Below are positions 42,892-51,900 of a DNA stretch of 64,000 nucleotides, piece by piece. Location of the stretch: contig NZ_CP149510.1 of NCBI RefSeq assembly GCF_040126305.1, forward strand, positions 535,001 to 599,000, written 5' to 3'. Within the stretch, counting starts at the first letter, position 1; every line of letters starts with the position of its first letter. The DNA is from Pararhizobium sp. A13. GTDB taxonomy: Bacteria; Pseudomonadota; Alphaproteobacteria; Rhizobiales; Rhizobiaceae. The translations under genes were made by a program, and so were the position numbers. The notes below the pieces were generated by a model. The model saw nothing but the letters and a program-made list of their open reading frames with translations. It was not told the DNA's origin and did no database searches.

Positions 42892-43356
42892 TCATTCGTT
42901 TTCGACACCGGGATTGGTGAGAAGAACCTCTGCCGAGAGAGTATGCGCGGCAAGCCGCATGTAAAGGTTCGAATCGGGTTTGGTAAGCACGAGCTTGGTG
43001 TCCTCGACCTTCCAGGACAACCCGAACCGCAGGGCATGGAAGAACTTCATCTCCTGGTCCATCACGGCCGGGACGCACATCTTGCGCGTGGCGCCGGCGG
43101 GGCCGAATATGATCTCGTTGCCCTCCAGGTTGAATGTGCCGGTGTAGTGATTGCAGCCGGCAAAACCGGAATAGGTGCCGTCATCGTTGATTTCGAGCGT
43201 CGTCTGTAAGTCGTCGATCACGCCGCCGCCGCCGATATCCTCGGCAAGCCACGTCCCGACAAGTTCCGCTGGCACGGATTCGGCCGAGACGGTCGACACA
43301 GATGTCGCATCGAGGAGCACACAGGAGCAGGAGAGAAACAGCGCAAGTTTCAACAT
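42892..43356 (-). CDS. META-domain secreted protein (HslJ-like)
   Basis: A 154-residue protein beginning at the ATG at 43356, with a hydrophobic N-terminus (LKLALFLSCSCVLL) that is a signal peptide; Cys10 or Cys12 could give a lipoprotein but the lipobox is not clear. The mature part contains VGTWLAEDIGGGGVIDD, then DGTYSGFAGCNHYTGTF near 70-86, matching the META/HslJ fold (pfam03724) with its G.GGCN.Y-like core. Such proteins are envelope proteins linked to heat or novobiocin resistance in E. coli. A frame 37 codons longer lacks a signal at its start and is rejected. Confidence 0.8.
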   Translation of the reverse strand: MLKLALFLSCSCVLLDATSVSTVSAESVPAELVGTWLAEDIGGGGVIDDLQTTLEINDDGTYSGFAGCNHYTGTFNLEGNEIIFGPAGATRKMCVPAVMDQEMKFFHALRFGLSWKVEDTKLVLTKPDSNLYMRLAAHTLSAEVLLTNPGVENE

Positions 43357-43511
43357 GTGAGATCCCGTCCCTCCGAATTGGCGCGCCTTCTGCCGCGATT
43401 CGCGCCTGCCCGCGACCATATCGCCATATCCTCTTTGGAGACTAGTCTTGTTGACAGCCGCTTTCACCTGTAGAGCCTAGCGTGAAACAAGAAAAACAAC
43501 GGGACTTGGCC

Positions 43512-44717
43512 ATGACCTCCGGCGCACCTGAAAAACGCCGATTGACCATTCTGGGCTCCACAGGCTCGATCGGCACCAACACGCTCGACGTCATCAACCA
43601 GCTCGGCGGCCGTGACGCGTTCGAGATTGCCGCCGTGACCGGCAATGGCAACATCGGCCTGCTCGCCGAGCAGGCCAAGGCGACAGGCGCTGAACTCGCC
43701 GTGACCGCCAGCGAGGGCCAGTACGAAAACCTGAAATCAGCGCTGGCAGGCACCGGCATCGAGGTCGCCGCCGGCCGCAGCGGCCTGATCGAGGCCGCCC
43801 AGCGCGACGCCGGCTGGGTCATGGCGGCCATCGTCGGGACGGCCGGCCTCGCGCCGACGCTCGCCGCCGCCAAGCGCGGCGCCGATATCGCGCTCGCCAA
43901 CAAGGAATGTCTGGTCTCGGCTGGAGAGCTCTTCGTGCGCGCGGTTGCCGAAGGCGGCGGACGGCTGATTCCGGTCGACAGCGAACACAGTGCGATCTTC
44001 CAGTCGCTGGAGGACGATCAGCGCCACGCCGTCGAACGGATCGTGCTGACCGCGTCCGGCGGCCCGTTCCGCACCTGGTCGCGTGAGCAAATGGCAGGCG
44101 TGACGGCGGAGATCGCACGCGCCCATCCGAACTGGTCGATGGGCCTGAAGATCTCGATCGGCAGCGCCTCGATGTTCAACAAGGCGCTGGAAATGATCGA
44201 GGCGAAGCACCTGTTCGACGTCGCGCCAAACCAGATCGAAGTCGTCGTCCATCCGCAGTCGATCATCCATTCGATGGTCGGCTACACCGACGGCTCCGTT
44301 ATCGCTCAGTTGGGCTGCCCCGACATGCGCACCGCGATCGGCTACGCACTGACCTATCCCACGCGGACGAAACTCAATGTCGATCGGCTCGACTTCGCCA
44401 AACTCGCAAGGCTGGATTTCGAGGCACCGGACGAGGTCCGCTTCCCGGCGCTCCGCCTTGCCCGCACCGCGATGGAACGCGGCGGCTTGCAGGGCGCGAT
44501 CATGAACGCGGCCGAAGAGATCGCCTTCCATGCCTTCGTCTCAGGCCGCATCGGTTTCCTCGATATGGCCGATATCGCCGAGGTGGTCATGGACCGCATG
44601 ACGGACCTCGCGCCCGCCGTTTCCATGGATGACGTTTTCGCCGCCGACAGCGAAGCCCGCGCCCGTGCCGCCGAAGCCATCGCTGGAAAGGAAAAGGCCG
44701 CCGGAGCGGCGGCCTGA
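43512..44717 (+). CDS. dxr: 1-deoxy-D-xylulose 5-phosphate reductoisomerase
   Basis: A 401-residue MEP-pathway enzyme that turns DXP into 2-C-methyl-D-erythritol 4-phosphate with NADPH and a divalent metal. The ATG at 43512 (MTSGAPEKRRLTILGSTGSIG) fits the family start; GTG at 43482 is the upstream alternative. The NADPH motif GSTGSIGTNTLDV is near 15-27, NKECLVSAGE near 127-136, the metal site VDSEHSAIFQ near 150-159, the flexible loop SGGPFRTW near 178-185, and MGLKISIGSASMFNKALEMIEA near 208-229. Full length. It is convergent with hemA. A hairpin overlaps its last codons but has no T-tract. Confidence 0.96.
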   Translation: MTSGAPEKRRLTILGSTGSIGTNTLDVINQLGGRDAFEIAAVTGNGNIGLLAEQAKATGAELAVTASEGQYENLKSALAGTGIEVAAGRSGLIEAAQRDAGWVMAAIVGTAGLAPTLAAAKRGADIALANKECLVSAGELFVRAVAEGGGRLIPVDSEHSAIFQSLEDDQRHAVERIVLTASGGPFRTWSREQMAGVTAEIARAHPNWSMGLKISIGSASMFNKALEMIEAKHLFDVAPNQIEVVVHPQSIIHSMVGYTDGSVIAQLGCPDMRTAIGYALTYPTRTKLNVDRLDFAKLARLDFEAPDEVRFPALRLARTAMERGGLQGAIMNAAEEIAFHAFVSGRIGFLDMADIAEVVMDRMTDLAPAVSMDDVFAADSEARARAAEAIAGKEKAAGAAA

Positions 44718-44742
44718 TTCAATTCAATAAGTTAGCTTTACC

Positions 44743-45960
44743 TTACGCAACAGCCCTTGCCAGGGCGCAGCGCGACCAGAGCTGGTGCAGCGCGCCGACC
44801 AGATGGTCGATATCGCCGTCCGAATGCAGCGGCGTTGGCGTGATGCGCAGGCGCTCGGTCTTCTTCGGCACCGTCGGATAGTTGATCGGCTGGACATAGA
44901 TGCCGCAATTGTCGAGCAAGAGATCGGAAATCCACTTGCACTTGGCCGCATCGCCGACGACGACCGGCACGATGTGGCTCGGATTGGCCATGTGCGGAAT
45001 GCCGTTCTTGTCGAGCAGGTTGCGCAGGCGGCGAACCCGTTCCTGATGGGCGAAGCGTTCGACCTGGCTTTCTTTGAGGTGCCGGATCGAGGCAACCGCA
45101 CCGGCGGCGAGCGCCGGCGGCAGCGCAGTCGTGAAGATGAAGCCGGAGGCAAACGAACGGATGAAGTCGCACAGCGCGCTCGATGCCGCGATATAACCGC
45201 CCATGACGCCGAAAGCCTTGCCGAGCGTGCCTTCGATCACCGTCAGCCGGTGCATCAGGCCTTCGCGCTCGGCAATGCCGCCGCCGCGCGGGCCGTACAT
45301 GCCGACGGCATGGACCTCGTCGAGATAGGTCATCGCGCCGTACTTGTCGGCGAGGTCACAGATTTCCTTGATCGGCGAGATATCGCCATCCATCGAGTAG
45401 ACCGATTCGAACGCAATGATTTTGGGCGCACGCGGGTCTGCGGCCTTCAGCTTGGCTTCGAGGTCGGTCACGGAATTGTGCTTGAAGATCACCCGCTCGC
45501 ATTTGGAGTGGCGGATGCCCTCGATCATCGATGCGTGGTTGCCGGCATCCGAAAAGACGATCACGCCGGGGATCTTCGAACAGAGCGTTCCGAGTGCTGC
45601 CCAGTTGGAGACGTAGCCGGAGGTGAAGAGCAGCGCCGATTCCTTGCCGTGCAGATCGGCAAGCTCGCGCTCGAGAAGAACGTGGTAGTGGTTGGTTCCA
45701 GAAATATTCCGGGTGCCTCCCGCACCCGCGCCACACTGGTCGATGGCGAGTTTCATCGCCTCGGTGACCTTGGGATGCTGGCCCATGCCGAGATAGTCGT
45801 TGGAACACCAGACAGTGACGTCCTGCTTTTCGCCTTGGGCGTTATATCGGGTCGCCTTGGGGAATTGTCCGCGCTGGCGCTCCAGATCGGCGAACACGCG
45901 GTAGCGGCCTTCCTGATGCAGGCCGTCCAGTTCGCCTTTGAAGAAACTTTCGAAATCCAT
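44743..45960 (-). CDS. hemA: 5-aminolevulinate synthase
   Basis: A 405-residue PLP enzyme condensing glycine and succinyl-CoA, the alphaproteobacterial (Shemin) entry to haem and corrinoids. The start at 45960 follows GGAGACG; the extra 12 codons of the longer frame are rejected. The Schiff-base lysine is Lys248 in EGTLGKAFG, the same number as in Rhodobacter capsulatus. [38 protein letters not shown] and [12 protein letters not shown] are all present. An FNR/FixK-like box lies 152 bp upstream, consistent with low-oxygen control. Confidence 0.97.
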   Translation of the reverse strand: MDFESFFKGELDGLHQEGRYRVFADLERQRGQFPKATRYNAQGEKQDVTVWCSNDYLGMGQHPKVTEAMKLAIDQCGAGAGGTRNISGTNHYHVLLERELADLHGKESALLFTSGYVSNWAALGTLCSKIPGVIVFSDAGNHASMIEGIRHSKCERVIFKHNSVTDLEAKLKAADPRAPKIIAFESVYSMDGDISPIKEICDLADKYGAMTYLDEVHAVGMYGPRGGGIAEREGLMHRLTVIEGTLGKAFGVMGGYIAASSALCDFIRSFASGFIFTTALPPALAAGAVASIRHLKESQVERFAHQERVRRLRNLLDKNGIPHMANPSHIVPVVVGDAAKCKWISDLLLDNCGIYVQPINYPTVPKKTERLRITPTPLHSDGDIDHLVGALHQLWSRCALARAVA

Positions 45961-46463
45961 CATCGTCTCCAGAACCTTGCCGTCTTTTTGATCCAAAGAC
46001 AGCCTGCGTCAATCCCGAAGCTTGGGATCGCCACCGCCTGCGGCAAAAGGCCCCTAATTTTGAACAGTTCCAAACTATCCGTCATGGATTTCATTCCACT
46101 TAACCTTGATCTGAGTCAAGCCCGCGTGAAAAGGACGGGCCGCTCCTTGCTTATATTCTGTTTCAACGAAACCGGCCCTAATCATTTGAGCAGCAACTGA
46201 CGCTCTTGGCATGCCCCTCATCAGATACCGCCGGAAATTTCTCCGGACTGTCACGCCGGGAACAGCGTCTTCAGCTTCCGTTCAGGTTGAATGACATTTC
46301 TTGTAACGAGGGGATATTGCAGGGTATCTGTAGACTTTCGCAGACATGCAATTATCCTCGAAGTTGCAAGTTCGACCGGAGGGGGACCTTACCGTCCAGC
46401 TTCCATTCCTGGGGAGAACGGACGGCGGAGAGGCAAGCTTTCGCGTCCAGATTGGAGAACCAA
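45961..46463. other. Divergent gap between hemA and the glycine-zipper lipoprotein gene
   Basis: About 500 bp with no supported gene; the long upstream extension of the lipoprotein frame lacks coding character. It contains the FNR/FixK-like box at 46106-46119 and presumably promoters for both genes. Confidence 0.6.
46106..46119. promoter_or_regulatory. FNR/FixK-like anaerobox upstream of hemA
   Basis: TTGATCTGAGTCAA matches the consensus TTGAT-N4-ATCAA at 9 of 10 defined positions (G instead of A at the first base of the right arm). It lies about 152 bp before the hemA ATG. Confidence 0.6.
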
Positions 46464-46718
46464 ATGAAGAAAGCCATTGCGCTTGTCTTGATCGCGTTGT
46501 CGGTCGCAAGCTGCACGCAGACTGAAAAGGGTGCGGGCATAGGTGCTGTTTCCGGCGCCATCATCGGCGGAGCCGTCACCGGCAACGTCCGCGGTGCCGC
46601 TGTCGGCGCTGCAATCGGCGGCGTTACGGGCGCGGTCATCGGCCATGTCTCGGAACAGCCCGGCCAGTGCTACTACCGCGACCGCTACGGCCGCCGCTAC
46701 ATCGACGATTGCCCGTGA
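46464..46718 (+). CDS. Glycine-zipper lipoprotein (84 aa)
   Basis: TTGGAGA precedes the ATG. Residues 1-17 are a lipoprotein signal (KKAIALVLIALSVASC, lipidated Cys at 17). A glycine zipper follows: GAGIGAVSGAIIGGAVTG and GAAVGAAIGGVTGAVIG (about 24-60). The C-terminus is CYYRDRYGRRYIDDCP, with two Cys that may form a disulfide. Proteins of this kind (YMGG/17-kDa-antigen-like) are small outer-membrane lipoproteins. It is monocistronic, with a strong terminator downstream. Confidence 0.88.
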   Translation: MKKAIALVLIALSVASCTQTEKGAGIGAVSGAIIGGAVTGNVRGAAVGAAIGGVTGAVIGHVSEQPGQCYYRDRYGRRYIDDCP

Positions 46719-46793
46719 TATAGCCCACAGGCTGCAGCCGGCAGGGCGAATGACGTCATGGGCGCCGTTGCCCCGGTTACAGGAAATACTGCC

Positions 46794-46820
46794 AGCCCCG
46801 GAGAAATCCGGGGCTTTTTT
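46794..46820 (+). terminator. Rho-independent terminator after the lipoprotein gene
   Basis: A perfect 9-bp stem AGCCCCGGA/TCCGGGGCT with a GAAA tetraloop, followed by TTTTTG. Confidence 0.92.
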
Positions 46821-46989
46821 GTTTCCAACGCGTCACACTTGTCGCGGTTTTTCTCCAAATTCCGGCGTTATGCCTTCATCACGGGAGCAATGCTGTGTAG
46901 GGTCATCGTTAATGAAGGGAAAACCTTGTCATGCAATGGTGCCCCTGCCATGACGGCAGGCGGATGTTGGAAGTAGCCTGGAAAGCGGA

Positions 46990-48912
46990 ATGCGGAAACG
47001 AAAGCGTCTGCCGACTGTAAGTGTTGCGTACCGGAACGCTGGCACTGCTTTTGCCGTCGCCGCTCTGGCCGTATGCGGGCCTTTGTCGGTCACGGACGCC
47101 CATGCCTTCAAGATCTTCGGCATGCGTTTCTTCGAAAGTGACGAGGAAAAGGTCGAGGTCATCGATCCCGTCAACTACAACCTTACCTTGACGGAAGGCT
47201 CGGGCGACGAGGATCTGAAGGAAGCGCTGGAAAACAGTTCGCGCCTGTTCCAGGACAAAGACAAGCCCGTTTCCGGCGATCTCGGCCTCGCCATCAAGGC
47301 GCGCGATGATCGCGATCGCCTTCTCGCCGCCCTCTATGAACAGGCCCGCTATGGCGGCACGGTCGACGTCAAGGTGAACGGCCAGGACATCGACACGCTG
47401 CCGCCCGACCCGGTGTTTCCGGACGGCGCCCCGGTTCCCGTTGAAATCACGGTGACGCCCGGTCCGGTTTTCACGCTTGGCAATGTCGTGCTCAAGGGAG
47501 ACGCCCTCGGGCGCAGACCGGACGAATACCTGAAAGCCGGCGCGCGGGCGGATTCGACCCTCATCATCAAGGCCGGCGAAAAGGTTGTCGAGGACCTCAA
47601 GGAAGAGGGCCGGCCGCTTGCCAGGCTGACGGAGCGCAGCGCCATTGCCGATCACAAGACGAACACGGTGGATGTGGTCATCGCCGCGGAAGGCGGCCCG
47701 GTTGCGCCGGTCGGCACCGTGACCGTGACCGGTACCAAGACCGTCGATCCCGCCTTCGTTGCCAGCTACTCGCGCCTCAACGGCGGCAAGCCCTATTCGC
47801 CGGAAAACCTGCGCAAGGCCTCCGAACGGCTGCGCCAGCTCGGCGTGTTTTCGAGCATCACCATCAAGGAAGCCAATGAGCTGGCGCCGGATGGCACCAT
47901 CCCGATGACCATCGAGGTCTCCGAAGGCAAGCACCGCTATTTCGGCGCCGGCGCGCAATATTCGACCACGGACGGTTTCGGGATCCAGGGCTATTGGGGT
48001 CACCGCAATCTCTTCGGCCAGGCCGAATCGCTGCGCGTCGAAGGCTCGGTCAACCGCATCGGCGAAACGACCGATGTCGGCAGCCTCGATTATTCGGCCG
48101 GCCTGCTTTTTGCCAAGCCCGGCGCCTTCGGGCCGGCGTCCACCTTCAATGCCAGCCTGAAAGCGCAGCTCCTCGACCCCGACGCCTATAGCGCGACGAT
48201 CTTCACGGGCGCGGCCGGCGCAACCTTCGAGCTGTCCGATACGGACACGATTTCCGGCGGCGCAGAGCTGAGCTGGGCCGATATCGACGACGCTTTCGGC
48301 ACCAACGAATATCTGACGGCGGCGATCCCGATCGAATATGTCCGCGACACGCGCGACGACAAGCTCAATCCGACAGCAGGCTACCGCGCCTCGATCAACG
48401 CCAAACCGAGCTACGAGATCAACGGCCAGGCGTTCTTCAGTTCGTTCGAGGGCTCGGCCTCGGCCTATCTCGGCCTCGGCGCGGAAAACCGCTTCGTGCT
48501 GGCCGGCAAGCTCGGCGCCGGCGTCCTGGCCGGTGGCGACGGCCTGGCCTCCATTCCAGCCAACCGTCGCTTCTATCTCGGCGGCGGCGGCACGGTGCGC
48601 GGCTATTCCTACCAGGAGATCAGCCCGCGCAACGGCGACAATGAAATCCTCGGTGGCCGCTCCTATGTTAACGCCTCGGTTGAGGCTCGCATCAACATCA
48701 CCGAAAAGATCGGCATCGTTCCCTTCCTCGACGCCGGAACGGTATCGGCCAAGACCACGCCGGATTTTTCCGATATCCGTGCGGGAGCGGGAATCGGCAT
48801 CCGATATGCAACGCCGTTCGGGCCGATCCGGCTCGATTTTGCCGTGCCGCTGAACGCCTATCCGGGTGGCACCAAATACGGGATCTATGCCGGGATCGGG
48901 CAATCCTTCTGA
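46990..48912 (+). CDS. tamA: Outer-membrane translocation/assembly protein TamA
   Basis: A 640-residue Omp85 protein. A signal peptide covers about 1-39 (VAALAVCGPLSVTDAHA). POTRA domains follow to about 310 (VEITVTPGPVFTLGNVVLKG, LARLTERSAIADHKTNTVDV, VTVTGTKTVDPAFVASYS). The C-terminal 16-strand barrel begins near HRYFGAGAQYST at 317-328. GGGGTVRGYSYQEISPRNG near 533-551 is the conserved barrel-lumen loop, and the protein ends in a terminal Phe (IGQSF), an assembly signal. With TamB it inserts or exports outer-membrane proteins and possibly phospholipids. tamB follows 66 bp downstream. Confidence 0.95.
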   Translation: MRKRKRLPTVSVAYRNAGTAFAVAALAVCGPLSVTDAHAFKIFGMRFFESDEEKVEVIDPVNYNLTLTEGSGDEDLKEALENSSRLFQDKDKPVSGDLGLAIKARDDRDRLLAALYEQARYGGTVDVKVNGQDIDTLPPDPVFPDGAPVPVEITVTPGPVFTLGNVVLKGDALGRRPDEYLKAGARADSTLIIKAGEKVVEDLKEEGRPLARLTERSAIADHKTNTVDVVIAAEGGPVAPVGTVTVTGTKTVDPAFVASYSRLNGGKPYSPENLRKASERLRQLGVFSSITIKEANELAPDGTIPMTIEVSEGKHRYFGAGAQYSTTDGFGIQGYWGHRNLFGQAESLRVEGSVNRIGETTDVGSLDYSAGLLFAKPGAFGPASTFNASLKAQLLDPDAYSATIFTGAAGATFELSDTDTISGGAELSWADIDDAFGTNEYLTAAIPIEYVRDTRDDKLNPTAGYRASINAKPSYEINGQAFFSSFEGSASAYLGLGAENRFVLAGKLGAGVLAGGDGLASIPANRRFYLGGGGTVRGYSYQEISPRNGDNEILGGRSYVNASVEARINITEKIGIVPFLDAGTVSAKTTPDFSDIRAGAGIGIRYATPFGPIRLDFAVPLNAYPGGTKYGIYAGIGQSF

Positions 48913-48978
48913 TTACCGAAGGACGGGCCGGAGAGAGAAGCAATTTCACCGCGACGCAACTTGGACTATGGATAAACC

Positions 48979-51900
48979 ATGAATCGTTTCCTCCGTTTCC
49001 TGAAAGCCGCGTCGCGCTGGTTCCTCTATTGCCTCGGCCTCGTCCTTGTTGCCGCCGTGCTCTTCCTGCTCTTTGCCGGCTTTACGGCGCCGGGCGCGCG
49101 GCTTGTCGCCGCGATGATCGAGAAATACGCCTCGACCCCGGACCAGATCGTGCGCATCAACGATCCGAGCGCGCTGCTCACCGGCGATTTCACCGCTTCC
49201 AGCGTCACCCTGTTCGACAGCAAGGGCGTCTATGCGGAAATCCGTGAAGTCGCGATCGACTGGTCGCCGACCGCGCTTTTTGCCAAACGCTTCGAAGCAG
49301 CGAAGCTTTCCGCCGGATCGGTGCGTCTTGAACGGCTGCCGATCCCCTCGCAGGAAACCCGGGAGGTCCGCAAAACCTTCGCTTTGCCGCTCGATGTCAA
49401 GATCGATGCCTTCGACCTTAAAGACGTCGTCATCGGCAAAGAGATCGCCGGCGTCGATCAGTTCCTGAGCGCTCAAGGCAAGCTGAACGCCACCAATGCC
49501 AGCATTGCCACCGCGCTTGCCGTCGCGCAACGCGACCGGCCCGATGCCAAGGCCATCGCCGACATCATCTTCAATCCGGCCGGCAACGAGTTGAGACTGG
49601 AGACCACGATCGAGGAACCGAAAGGCGGATTGCTGGCCAAGGCCTTGCGCCTGCCCGGCGAACCGGCAATCAGCGTCAACGTCACCGGCCAGGGGCCGCT
49701 TTCCAACTGGAGCGGCACGGCGACAGCCGCACTCGACGGCAAAGCAGTATTGAAGCTCGGCGGCCAGCACACGCTGGCCGCCGATGGATTCCGCACCGTC
49801 TCGCTCAAGGGCGGCGGCACGTTCAGCGATCTTCTGCCCGCCGCCTTCCGGCCGTTGTTCGAAGGCACCACCGACATCGACCTTTCCGCGGCGATCGACG
49901 GCAAGACCGTCCGCATCCAAACAGGCAATGTCTCCACCGGCGCGCTGACGCTGTCGGCATCCGGCACCTACAGCACGACAGGTCAAAACGACCTGCAGGC
50001 GAGCCTCACCGGCAAGAACGGTCCGATCGATTTCCGCCTGCCGCTGGAAAAAGGCGAGGCCCACCTCGCGATCGACACGGCCAGCGTCTCGCTGATCGGC
50101 GATGCGCAAACCGCGGTGCTCGACATCGGCGCTGCGATCGGCAAGGCGACGTTGCCTCAGGGTGAGATCGAGGCGATCAAGCTGCACGCCTATAGCGACG
50201 GCTTCAACCTCTCAACGCGCACCGGACCGCTCAAAACCACGATAGAAACCGGTGCGACCCGCTTTGCCAACGCCGATATCGATCGTGTGATCAAGGGACC
50301 GGTCAAGATCGACGGCTCGCTGTCGCTGACACCGGAAACGGTATCCTTCGATCCGATCACCATCGAAAGCGCCAGCATCGGCGGCACGCTGACCGGCTCC
50401 TACACGATCGCCGAAAATACGCTCGCGACCGGTTTCAAGCTCTTCGCCCTGCCCGCCGTCCTGCCGCCGGCGCTGGCTGCGAAATTCGACACGACGATCG
50501 TCATCGCCGGCAATCTCGGAACAGGCGCCAATGGTAACGTCGATGTGAGCGACCTCACCATCAAGTCCGGGACCGTCGAGGTCGCCGCCTCAGCGGCGCT
50601 CGAAACCGGCAATCTGACGGCCGCAATCACCGGCACCGTGCCGGAAATCGGCAAGCTGCTCGCCGACGCCAAGGGCTCTGCCACCTTCAGCGCCGACGTG
50701 ACCGGGCCGCTCGATGCGCTCGACGTCAAGGCCAAGGTCACGTCGAGCGGAACAACGCTTGCCGGCCGCACTCTGAACGACTTCGCCGTCAATGCCGATG
50801 CGGTCATCGGCCGCGACGGGCCGACGGGAACCGTCACCGCCAGCGGCAGCGTCGACGGACAGGTGATCAACGCCAAGGCGGATATCGCAACGGCGAAAGG
50901 CACGACCAATGTTCCGTCGTTCGAGGCGGTGATCGGATCAAACACCCTGAAAGGTTCGCTCGATCTGACGAAGGAGTTCGAGCCGAACGGTTCGCTCACC
51001 TTCAACTTCCCTGATGTCGGACTGCTCGCCGCGATGGCCGGGCAGACCGCGTCCGGCGACCTCGCCGGCTCGGCCAGTATCAAGACGGAAAGCGGCATGA
51101 CCTCCGTTGCGGTGAAAGCCAGCGGTTCCGGCATCACGCGCGGCGATCTGGTCATCACCAAGCCGGCTGCCGACATCACCATTGCCGACCTCAAGGCGCT
51201 GGCGATCAAGGGCGCTGTGACGGTCGAGGAAGTGAAGCAGGGCAGCAACCTGCTCACCGGCCTCAAGCTCGGCTTCGAGCAGCAGGGCAAAACGACGAAT
51301 TTCGCTCTTGACGGGATCTATGACGCCGCCCCGCTCAGCGCCCGCGGCGATCTGCAGAGCGCTGCCGGACGCACGACGATCAAGCTGCAATCCTTCACGG
51401 CAGCACCGAAGAAAATCCCGCTGGAACTCGCCAACCCGACCACCATCGTGATCGAGAAAGGCGCCGTCAACCTGCAACGACTGGCGATCAACGCCTATGG
51501 CGGCACCGCCACCCTCACCGGCAGCGCTGGCGAAAAACTGAACATAACCGCCGCGCTCGCCGGTATCGACACCCGCCTACCACTTGAAGGCGGCGAGACG
51601 CATATCGTGCTTGATACAGGCACGGCATCGATCAACGGCGACATGCAGTCCGCGGTCCTCGATGTTGCGGCCAATGTCGCCGAGGTTGCACTGCCGCAGG
51701 GACGCTTCGACGCCATCAAGCTGACCGCACACAGCGACGCCTTCAATCTCGCCACGCGCTCCGGCGCGGTGACAGCGACGGTCGAGGCCGGTGCGACGCA
51801 ACTGACCAATGCCGATCTCGATCGGTTGGTCAAAGGCCCGCTCACGGTGGCAACGACGCTCGATGTGACACCCGAAACGATCGGTTTCAGCCCGATCACG

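Noticed and set aside
44696..44714. Hairpin GGCCGCC-GGAGC-GGCGGCC at the dxr 3' end
   Set aside because: It lies within the last codons and has no T-tract on either side, so I do not call it a terminator.
46909..48903. Antisense frame of 664 codons opposite tamA
   Set aside because: Same shadow effect; tamA on the plus strand has a signal peptide, POTRA and barrel motifs.
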